Source: JALUUH01 sp964636675 (GTDB lineage: Bacteria; Pseudomonadota; Gammaproteobacteria; S012-40). From it: DNA of 10,507 nucleotides. The notes under the pieces were generated by a model, which saw nothing but the letters and a program-made list of their open reading frames with translations, made no database searches and was not told where the DNA came from. Of this stretch, positions 1-6,570 are shown piece by piece (the stretch's first letter is position 1; each line of letters begins with the position of its first letter). The stretch covers positions 1 through 10,507 of the forward strand of contig CAZWUO010000134.1 in assembly GCA_964636675.1 (NCBI GenBank). The letters run 5' to 3'. The translations under genes and the position numbers were made by a program.

Positions 1-1
1 G

Positions 2-2503
2 GTAGTCAATGGGAAATCCTTGGTAGGGGCTGAGTTTCGCATTGATGTTACAGACTACGTGGGGCCAAGCTGGGACGGCTCCCGGAAAAATCCCGTAGAG
101 CTTGAGTTTGCAAGCGAAGATCTTCCCTACGACGGTGCGGTAAATACTCAGTCCAGCTATTACAAAGTGACCAACCTCATACCTAACACCCTTTACAGTA
201 TCACGCTGAAAAATATGACCGACGATACAGGCTTTTCCGTTTACGCAGATAATCTATATGCCGGATGGCAATGTAGCTCCCAGCGTGTTAGTAGCGATAC
301 CAGATCATGTTGGGCAGCAGCGGATTCGTCGGGTAAGCTCTGGGTTGAGGTTTATGGTTATAATACCGAAGCAGGTGCAACATATGCGCTCAACGTAAAA
401 GCGTATACCGGCGTACCGGCGGAAGGCTCGGTGAGCGAACCTGTCCTATTATCTTTTGATTCTGGCAGTCTAGTGTACGCAGGATCAGTCGATCCCCGGT
501 TCAGCTATTACCTCGTATCAGGGTTATCACCGAATACCGACTATATGACCCGTCTTACGCAATTAACTGCAGTTACGACGCTCAACGTATTCTCCAATGA
601 TGAATTCTCTTCGCCGGCAGCGTGCTCTGATTGGGGATCCGAGTCTGAAAATGCAAATTGTTTAGCTAGCTCTGATGCGGAAGGCAGGCTGTGGGTGCGT
701 GTGTCTGGAGGTTCAGCTACTGCGGCGGGTGTGAGTTATACATTAAGTGTCGTAGCATATGATGGAGAGCCAGACGAAGGCACATTATCTAATCCGTTGA
801 GCTTAGCATTTGAAACAGCGATACCGCACGCCGGAAGTGTAAGTCTGCGCAACAGTTACTATCACATAACAGGCTTGGCGCCAAATACCGATTATTTTAC
901 CCATCTTAATGGCATCACCGATTCGGTTGTGCTAAGTGTCTATTCGAATGCTGAGTTTTCATGGCCAGTTGCTGAATGTCGTACTTTTAGTGGGAGTGTC
1001 TCAGAAACGAGTTGTTTGGCCAGTTCAGACGAGGATGGAAATCTTTGGATTAATGTAGGGGGGTGGAATTCAACTGCAGGTGCAACTTATCAAATCAGCG
1101 CGGCACTTTATGCAGGACTAGCTTCCGAGGGCAGTTTATCTGAGCCATTGCCATTAGCTTTCGATACGCAGCTACCTTATGCCGGCAGTGTGAGCCCACG
1201 CAGCAGTTATTATCAAATAACCGGCTTGGCATCAAATACCGATTATGTGATCAATCTTAGTGACATCACTAACTCGGTTAGTTTGCGTGTCTATTCGAAT
1301 GCTGAGTTTTCATGGCCCGTCGAATGTGATGATTGGGGTGCGGGTGATTCAGAAACACGTTGTATGGCCACGTCAGACGGGGATGGAAATCTTTGGCTTA
1401 ATATTGGGGGGTGGAATTCAATTGCGGGTGTGACTTATCAAATAAGCGCGACACTTTATGTGGGGCAAGCTTCCGAGGGCAGTTTATCTCAACCATTGCC
1501 ACTAGCTTTCGATACGCAGCTCCCTTATGCCGGCAGTGTGAGCCCACGCAACAGTTATTATCAAATAACCGGCTTGCAATCAAATACCGATTATGTGATC
1601 AATCTTAATGACATCACTAACTCGGTTAGTTTGCGTGTCTATTCGAATGCTGAGTTTTCACGGCCCGTCGAATGTGATGCTTGGAGTGCGGGTGACTCAG
1701 AAACACAATGTTTGGCCAAGACAGACGGGGATGGAAATCTTTGGCTTGATATTGAGGGACAGAATTCAATTGCGGGTGTAACTTATCAAATAAGCGCGGT
1801 ACTTTATGTAGGGCCAGCTTCTGAAGGTAGTTTATCTCAACCATTGCCATTGGCTTTTGATACGCAGCTACCTTATGCCGGCAGTGTGAACCCCCGCAGC
1901 AGTTATTATCAAATAACCGGTTTGCAAACAAATACAGATTATGTGATCAATCTTAATGATATTACTGATTCGGTTTGGCTAAGTGTCTATTCACATGCTG
2001 AGTTTACATCGTCAATTGAATGTGGTGCCTGGGGTAAGAGTGGTTCTGAAACACGATGTTTGGCTAAGACAGACGGGGATGGAAGTCTTTGGCTTAATAT
2101 TGAGGGGCGGAATTCAATTGCGGGGGTGACTTATCAAATAAGCGCGGCACTTTATGTGGGACAAGCTTCCGAGGGCAGTTCATCTAAACCATTGCCGTTA
2201 GCTTATGATACGCAGCTCCCTTATGCAGGCAGTGCGAGTCTGGGCAGTAGTTATTATCAAATAACCGGATTGCAATCAAATGCCGATTACTTTATCAATC
2301 TTAATGATCTAACTGATTCGGTTAGACTAAGTGTTTATTCGAATGCTGAGTTTTATTGGCCAGCTGAATGTCTCAGTTGGAGTGAGAGTGTCTCAACTAC
2401 AAGTTGTATGGCCACGTCAGACGAGAATGGAAATCTTTGGATTAAGATAGGGGGGCAGGATTCAATTGCGGGGGTGACTTATCAAATAGGCGTGACGCAA
2501 TAA
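2..2503 (+). CDS. Large secreted/surface repeat protein with seven PPC-like domains (5'-truncated)
   Basis: The frame is open to the left edge (codons from position 2 read VVNGKSLVGAEF), so the TTG at 20 need not be the start and the N-terminus, with any signal peptide, lies outside the window. After about 30 residues come seven domains of 116-118 residues. Each has a YAGSV-x-x-R-x-SYY-x-ITGL opening, a DY-x-x-x-L-x-D/G-IT strand, an SVYSNAEF strand, a C-x11-C pair, a D-x-x-G-x-LW strand and an AGVTYQI ending. This resembles bacterial pre-peptidase C-terminal (PPC) domains, which are calcium-associated beta-sandwiches of exported proteins. All seven copies keep both cysteines, so I infer one disulfide per domain and an extracytoplasmic location. 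No catalytic domain, LPXTG or other C-terminal anchor is visible; the protein ends inside domain 7 at TAA. Function is unknown; adhesion or a binding role is a guess. Fibronectin III-like domains are an alternative fold assignment. Confidence 0.85.
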   Translation, partial: VVNGKSLVGAEFRIDVTDYVGPSWDGSRKNPVELEFASEDLPYDGAVNTQSSYYKVTNLIPNTLYSITLKNMTDDTGFSVYADNLYAGWQCSSQRVSSDTRSCWAAADSSGKLWVEVYGYNTEAGATYALNVKAYTGVPAEGSVSEPVLLSFDSGSLVYAGSVDPRFSYYLVSGLSPNTDYMTRLTQLTAVTTLNVFSNDEFSSPAACSDWGSESENANCLASSDAEGRLWVRVSGGSATAAGVSYTLSVVAYDGEPDEGTLSNPLSLAFETAIPHAGSVSLRNSYYHITGLAPNTDYFTHLNGITDSVVLSVYSNAEFSWPVAECRTFSGSVSETSCLASSDEDGNLWINVGGWNSTAGATYQISAALYAGLASEGSLSEPLPLAFDTQLPYAGSVSPRSSYYQITGLASNTDYVINLSDITNSVSLRVYSNAEFSWPVECDDWGAGDSETRCMATSDGDGNLWLNIGGWNSIAGVTYQISATLYVGQASEGSLSQPLPLAFDTQLPYAGSVSPRNSYYQITGLQSNTDYVINLNDITNSVSLRVYSNAEFSRPVECDAWSAGDSETQCLAKTDGDGNLWLDIEGQNSIAGVTYQISAVLYVGPASEGSLSQPLPLAFDTQLPYAGSVNPRSSYYQITGLQTNTDYVINLNDITDSVWLSVYSHAEFTSSIECGAWGKSGSETRCLAKTDGDGSLWLNIEGRNSIAGVTYQISAALYVGQASEGSSSKPLPLAYDTQLPYAGSASLGSSYYQITGLQSNADYFINLNDLTDSVRLSVYSNAEFYWPAECLSWSESVSTTSCMATSDENGNLWIKIGGQDSIAGVTYQIGVTQ
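110..2503 (+). repeat. Seven-copy tandem coding repeat, period 348-354 bp
   Basis: Equivalent points of the units (the codon four positions before the Y-A/D-G motif in copy 1, and the D-T-Q codon in later copies) fall at 110, 458, 812, 1163, 1511, 1859 and 2207. The spacings are 348, 354, 351, 348, 348 and 348 bp. Copies 1-3 have diverged in DNA and protein. Copies 4-7 share long identical stretches, for example around the gatacgcagct and agttattatcaaataaccgg segments. This gradient suggests recent duplication or gene conversion at the 3' end of the array. Unit boundaries are arbitrary by a few codons. Confidence 0.9.
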
Positions 2504-2510
2504 TATTGTA

Positions 2511-2570
2511 ATGCTTAGTAAATTGTTTAGCGTTTGCATACTCTTCTCGCTTCTTTTTATTTTCACCTAA
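2511..2570 (+). other. Possible 19-codon hydrophobic mini-ORF or signal-peptide remnant
   Basis: Seven bases after the repeat-protein stop, an ATG opens a short frame reading MLSKLFSVCILFSLLFIFT and then TAA. One lysine followed by an uninterrupted hydrophobic stretch resembles a signal peptide without a mature protein. There is no Shine-Dalgarno sequence in front of it. It may be chance, a small membrane peptide, or the leftover 5' end of a deleted exported gene. I cannot tell which. Confidence 0.15.
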
Positions 2571-2696
2571 TCAAAAAATCAACAGTGAAGAAATGATATT
2601 AGGGAACCTCTGATTTGTTGTGTCGCCTGGTATAAAAAACCAATTGAGCGTCACATTGACAAGCCAGTATTAATGGCAGCCTGAATATCTGTCAAT

Positions 2697-2724
2697 TAGC
2701 CAAAAAGCTTAGGCCTTTTGGCTA
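2697..2724. promoter_or_regulatory. 9-bp inverted repeat upstream of the response regulator
   Basis: TAGCCAAAA (2697-2705) and TTTTGGCTA (2716-2724) form a perfect 9-bp inverted repeat with a 10-base spacer, ending about 30 bases before the regulator's ATG. A TATAAG at 2723-2728 overlaps its right arm and could be a -10 element, which would put the dyad over the promoter. An operator, possibly for autoregulation, is one reading. A terminator for the upstream gene is less likely because no T-run follows directly. The rest of 2504-2754 shows no gene I can support. Confidence 0.35.
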
Positions 2725-2754
2725 TAAGTCATTAATTAAAAAAACGAATACACA

Positions 2755-3390
2755 ATGAAAATTTTGTTGATCGATGACCACGCCTTATTCCGGGATGGTA
2801 TTTTGCTGCTACTTGAAGGACTGAATGCCGCTATTGAAACCCATGAAGCAGGGAGTTATGAGTCCGCAATAAGTATTATGGAAGAGCAGGACGACTTTGA
2901 TTTAATCTTGTTGGATTTGGGTTTGCCGGGTATCCGTTATCTGGATGCATTATTGGCCATCCGAAAAAAATTGCCCAATTCTTCTGTGGTTGTGCTCTCA
3001 GGTACCGAAGACTACCGCATGGTAGAGCAGGCCTTGCATCATGGTGCGCGAGGTTATATTCCAAAATCCTCACCCGCTAAAATTATGTTGCACGCATTAC
3101 AGCTCGTTATATCAGGCGGCGTTTATATTCCTCCGGCGATATTGCAAAAACAGTCCACAGAGATGCTTAGTGATTTTACGGATAGAGAAAACATGCAACA
3201 AAAATTAACACCAAGACAGCATGACGTGCTTGCTCAATTGGCTAAAGGAAAATCGAATAAAGAAATCGCCCATGTTTTGAATTTATCAGAATCAACTGTT
3301 CGCGCACATGTTGCGGCAATTTTAAAAACGTTCAATGTGAGCAATCGTACTCAAGCTGTGCAACATGCCGTTCAACAGGGGTTGGTTTAA
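2755..3390 (+). CDS. NarL/LuxR-family DNA-binding response regulator
   Basis: This 211-residue cytoplasmic transcription factor has the standard two-domain layout. The N-terminal receiver has the acidic pair D7-D8, the phospho-acceptor D54 (in LLLDLGLPG), a switch-region S82 and the invariant K104 (in YIPKSS). A short linker around 120-148 leads to a LuxR/GerE helix-turn-helix at about 150-211, containing LTPRQ, GKSNKEIA and the recognition segment SESTVRAHV. The length is normal for the family and all key residues are present. There is no clear Shine-Dalgarno sequence, but the ATG begins right at the receiver domain (MKILLIDDH), so the start is secure. Its stop lies 11 bp from the stop of the oppositely oriented hybrid kinase, which is its likely phosphate donor. 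Target genes are unknown; the adjacent repeat-protein gene is one candidate by position only. Confidence 0.95.
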   Translation: MKILLIDDHALFRDGILLLLEGLNAAIETHEAGSYESAISIMEEQDDFDLILLDLGLPGIRYLDALLAIRKKLPNSSVVVLSGTEDYRMVEQALHHGARGYIPKSSPAKIMLHALQLVISGGVYIPPAILQKQSTEMLSDFTDRENMQQKLTPRQHDVLAQLAKGKSNKEIAHVLNLSESTVRAHVAAILKTFNVSNRTQAVQHAVQQGLV

Positions 3391-3401
3391 CACGTTGGCT
3401 G

Positions 3402-5183
3402 TTACGCTAACATCTCAGCAAGCAGTGCTCTGAGTTCGTGGGGATGCACCGGTTTGTGAAGAATTTTATAGCCACTCATCTTGGCTTCTCTAATACGGTC
3501 GGGTGCGGTGTCTCCAGTGATAATAATGGCGGGTATTGTTGCGGCGGAATAGAGAGAGTGAACTTTACCGATAGCTTCGATGCCGGTTTCATTATCACGT
3601 AAACGATAGTCAGCCAGAATAATATCTGGCTGGATATTATTCTTTTGCAACACATGTATTGCCTCAACGCCAGAGGCTGCGCTGATTACACGACAATGCC
3701 AGCCACGCAATAACTCGCTGAGGCTTTCACGAATTTCCGCTTCATCATCGATAACCAGGATACAACTGTCATCAAAAAACCGTGTCTCTGATGCTGATAG
3801 TGTCACGGTGGGCAGCATGCCATTTTTAGTCTTTGGATAGGTGTGCATAATGATGCCAAACACAGATCCCTGGCGCGGTATCGATTTAATATACAAAGGC
3901 ATATCTAATAATTTAGCCATGCGTTTAACAATAGCTAAACCGAGCCCAAGTCCCTTAGATCGATCCCTTTCCGGATTATGTAATTGATAAAATTCGCCAA
4001 AGATGTCCTCCATATTCTCCGCGGCGATACCGATTCCCGTATCGTAAACTGCAAGCAGTGTTTGCCCCTGGTATCGTCTACAGCCAACAACAATGCCTCC
4101 CACATGCGTATAACGCACTGCATTGGAGATTAAATTGCGAGTAATTCTTTCGATGATCCGGTAATCACTGTTAACCCATTGCTGGGTGGCTGCAAAACTT
4201 ATTTTTAGGCCTTTTTCATTGGCGATAGACTTAAATTCATTTTCAAGTGCATCAAATAAATCGTTGATAGAAAAAGGCGCCGTATCGGTTTGAATAACAC
4301 CGGCATCCAGCTTCGAAATATCGAGCAAAGAGTCGAGTAAATCATTCAGTGCATTAGTGGACTTTGCTATTTTTTTCACAATCATTTTTTCACCGGGTTT
4401 TTCGACCCTGTCTTCAAGCACCCCGAGAAATAGACCAATCGCATGCAAAGGCTGGCGCATATCATGGCTGGCAGAAGCAAGAAATTTTGTTTTTGAAATA
4501 TTGGCTTTCTCTGCTTTCTCTTTCTCTTCTGTTAATTGATGAATAAGGCCTGTGTTTTCAAAACGCAGAATAACAGAATCACGCAGCATGCGATGATTAA
4601 CGCGTACAATTGAAAACAAGGATAGATAAAAAACAATCAGCAATAGTCCAAAAACCATGTAATACTGCTCTTGAATATTAAGATAGCGCCAGATCATCGG
4701 CACCATCGCGGGTATGACAAAAAGATAATAGGCAGCAGGAAAAGCCGAAAGCACTGCCAGTGAGCCAATTGATAGCGTAATTATGATGAGGGTTAAAATA
4801 TTAAACAGTTGTAAATTATCCGAGGTAAAAAAAACAATACTCGCAGCTCCCCAGCTAAGCCCTGATAAAAATACAAAAAAAGTAAACAACCAGCCCCAAC
4901 GAAGATGGTCGATCGTCTCCAGAGCTTGTGCTTTAAATTTTTTAGTAAAGGTATATCGAATAAAAGAGAGCGCATAAATAGCGATCAGCCAAATACTGAG
5001 CACTAACCACGAGATCTCGTTAAAAAAAATCGCAGCAATGCCAGAAGCGGTTGCGATAACACCGATTAACGCAGTATTCGCCTGCTGGTATAGCATATTG
5101 ATAAGCTCAGCTTCCACGGAGGGTGTGCGTAATGCAAATTGAGCTTGTGAAGTTGTGGGTCTTGTATTTTTAATGTTCAGCAT
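3402..5183 (-). CDS. Membrane hybrid sensor histidine kinase with C-terminal receiver
   Basis: This 593-residue inner-membrane protein begins with about six predicted hydrophobic segments between residues 38 and 193 and no large periplasmic loop, so it probably senses a membrane or intracellular cue. A short charged coil (about 205-232) links to a HisKA dimerisation domain with phospho-acceptor H240 in FLASASHDMRQPLHAIGLF. The ATPase domain has the N box N350/N354, the G1 box D381-TGIG, an F box near FGEFYQL (395-401) and the G2 box GLGLGLAIVK (411-420). The C-terminal receiver (about 473-593) has D479-D480, phospho-acceptor D525 in ADYRL, T556 and K577. All catalytic residues are intact. Kinases with this H box are often paired with NarL-type regulators, matching the convergent neighbour. 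The embedded receiver may act as a phosphate sink or modulator, because no histidine phosphotransfer domain is visible. The start has only a weak ribosome-binding site. Confidence 0.94.
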   Translation of the reverse strand: MLNIKNTRPTTSQAQFALRTPSVEAELINMLYQQANTALIGVIATASGIAAIFFNEISWLVLSIWLIAIYALSFIRYTFTKKFKAQALETIDHLRWGWLFTFFVFLSGLSWGAASIVFFTSDNLQLFNILTLIIITLSIGSLAVLSAFPAAYYLFVIPAMVPMIWRYLNIQEQYYMVFGLLLIVFYLSLFSIVRVNHRMLRDSVILRFENTGLIHQLTEEKEKAEKANISKTKFLASASHDMRQPLHAIGLFLGVLEDRVEKPGEKMIVKKIAKSTNALNDLLDSLLDISKLDAGVIQTDTAPFSINDLFDALENEFKSIANEKGLKISFAATQQWVNSDYRIIERITRNLISNAVRYTHVGGIVVGCRRYQGQTLLAVYDTGIGIAAENMEDIFGEFYQLHNPERDRSKGLGLGLAIVKRMAKLLDMPLYIKSIPRQGSVFGIIMHTYPKTKNGMLPTVTLSASETRFFDDSCILVIDDEAEIRESLSELLRGWHCRVISAASGVEAIHVLQKNNIQPDIILADYRLRDNETGIEAIGKVHSLYSAATIPAIIITGDTAPDRIREAKMSGYKILHKPVHPHELRALLAEMLA

Positions 5184-5238
5184 CGTTCTACGTTTTATTA
5201 TTTAAATCATCTTGATTTCAAATGTGTGTTATCAGGCC

Positions 5239-5721
5239 CTAACGAAACATAAGTGCTACCTGGTCATATTTTAGTGCGCGGGTGTTTTCACTAAAGGTTA
5301 ACGGCATACCCGAATAAATGAGGTAGGATTGCGTAATGCGGGGTGATAGTTTGCGAATTTTTTTCAAGCCCTTTAACATATTCGTATTATAGGTGGAACT
5401 TGATAGTTGATGGGAGCCAGTTAATACATATTGACCATTACATTGTTTTTCATCGACGATCACTTGAATATAACTGAGCAACGCGGGTACACGTTGAATT
5501 TCATCAAGAATAATATTTGATTTAAATTGAGCGAGGAAAGCTTTGGGGTCATCTATGGCAAATTGGCGTACTTCAGGATGCTCTAGATTGCAATATTCGT
5601 AAGAATTCAATGCATTACGAGCGAGCGTTGTTTTTTCTGCCTGCCGCGGCCCGAGCAACATGACAACAGGATATTCTTTTAGTAGCTTATGTAACTCCGC
5701 TTCGATATGGCGTTTTATCAT
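5239..5721 (-). pseudogene. Internally deleted AAA_14/DUF4143-type ATPase remnant
   Basis: The 160-residue product starts like an AAA_14 ATPase of the DUF4143 family (MIKRHIEAEL, then MLLGPRQAEKTT at 21-32, Walker B IILDEIQ at 70-76, sensor-like VLTGSHQL at 99-106). It then jumps directly to SSSTYNTNMLKGLKKI (107-122). That segment resembles the C-terminal IEIKSS-type motif of the nuclease-like DUF4143 domain, followed by what looks like a family C-terminus. Full-length members are usually near 380-400 residues, so roughly 220 residues seem to be missing, joined in frame near position 5403. In addition, the Walker A glycine is glutamate (GPRQAEKTT where GPRQ-x-GKT is expected), which should impair ATP binding. 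I infer a dead gene that has kept an open frame, though an expressed remnant cannot be excluded. It lies alone between the kinase and the cob operon. Confidence 0.8.
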
Positions 5722-5811
5722 GATCCTAGATTCCGAAGTTAACCGCTATGAGGCATCGTTAAGCGATGGATGAGAAAACAAACGCTGCTCAAGTGCGCAA
5801 AAATCCACTGC

Positions 5812-6570
5812 TTATAACGGCATTATCAAAGCCAATACAATAAGCGCTACAATTTCGGTTATTTCTATCAACGCGCCTGCGGTATCACCGGTGAATCCGC
5901 CAATGCGTTTTATGATTAACCAGCGCAAGTAAGCAAAAAGCAATACGATAATACTGACTACGATCATCGCTTGCACTTGGAATATCGCGAGTGATAAAAG
6001 AGCAACGCCAACTAATACGATGATATTTGCTTTATGCAAAAATAACACAAAAAACTCTGAGGCGATTCCCTCTTCTCTGGCATAGGGAGTGGTTAAAAAT
6101 AGTAATAAAATAATTGAGCGAGCTAATACCGGGACAAAAATAAGTAACAAAATATTATCCTGAGGTATGCTTGCGACTACCGCGAACTTTAGCAGAATTA
6201 ATAAAACAATCGAGACCACGCCCATGGGGCCACAGTTAGGGTCTTGCATTATGGCCAGCGTTTTTTCTTTGTCGCCTAAACCGCCGACCCAAGCATCAAC
6301 ACTATCGGCGAGCCCATCAATGTGGAGTGCACCTGTAATAACCACCCAGGCAAGCACAACAATAGCCGCGCGTAAAAAATCAGAGACTTCGTATAAGTTT
6401 TGATTGATGACGGTTAATACAATGCCAATCAATAAACCAATAATGGGATAACACAATACCGACCGGGCAATTTCGAGATCAGAAGGTTTTTGGATAAAAA
6501 CAACGGGAATTCTGGTTAAAAACTGCAATGCAATCAATAATGGTTTTATAAAAAGCATGGCCTGTTTCAT
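5812..6570 (-). CDS. cobS: Adenosylcobinamide-GDP ribazoletransferase (cobalamin synthase)
   Basis: The 252-residue polytopic inner-membrane enzyme joins adenosylcobinamide-GDP to alpha-ribazole or its 5'-phosphate, giving adenosylcobalamin or its phosphate. Family signatures are all present: LTRIPV (18-23), GALHIDGLADSVDAW (80-94) with the acidic residues thought to bind metal, QDPNCGPMG (109-117) and RIGGFTGDTAGA (222-233). The length is normal and most of the rest is hydrophobic helix. It is the last gene of the operon. Its ATG lies in an ATGA in which TGA is the expected stop of cobC, and there is no strong Shine-Dalgarno sequence, so translation probably depends on coupling to cobC. Pseudomonas nomenclature calls this gene cobV. 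No convincing terminator follows before the ATPase remnant. Confidence 0.96.
   Translation of the reverse strand: MKQAMLFIKPLLIALQFLTRIPVVFIQKPSDLEIARSVLCYPIIGLLIGIVLTVINQNLYEVSDFLRAAIVVLAWVVITGALHIDGLADSVDAWVGGLGDKEKTLAIMQDPNCGPMGVVSIVLLILLKFAVVASIPQDNILLLIFVPVLARSIILLLFLTTPYAREEGIASEFFVLFLHKANIIVLVGVALLSLAIFQVQAMIVVSIIVLLFAYLRWLIIKRIGGFTGDTAGALIEITEIVALIVLALIMPL

Noticed and set aside
2601..2614. AGGGAACCTCTGAT, resembling the end of some IS5-family elements.
   Set aside because: There is no matching inverted end, transposase or target duplication in the window, and the resemblance is from memory only.
2656..2661. TTGACA as a -35 box for the response regulator.
   Set aside because: No acceptable -10 hexamer lies 16-18 bases downstream.
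5195..5221. TTGAAA/TAATAA as a promoter of the histidine kinase.
   Set aside because: The spacer is only 15 bases and the start site would leave almost no leader before the ATG.
5754..5768. CATCG-ttaag-CGATG hairpin downstream of cobS, as a terminator.
   Set aside because: The stem has only five pairs and no T-run follows on the minus strand.
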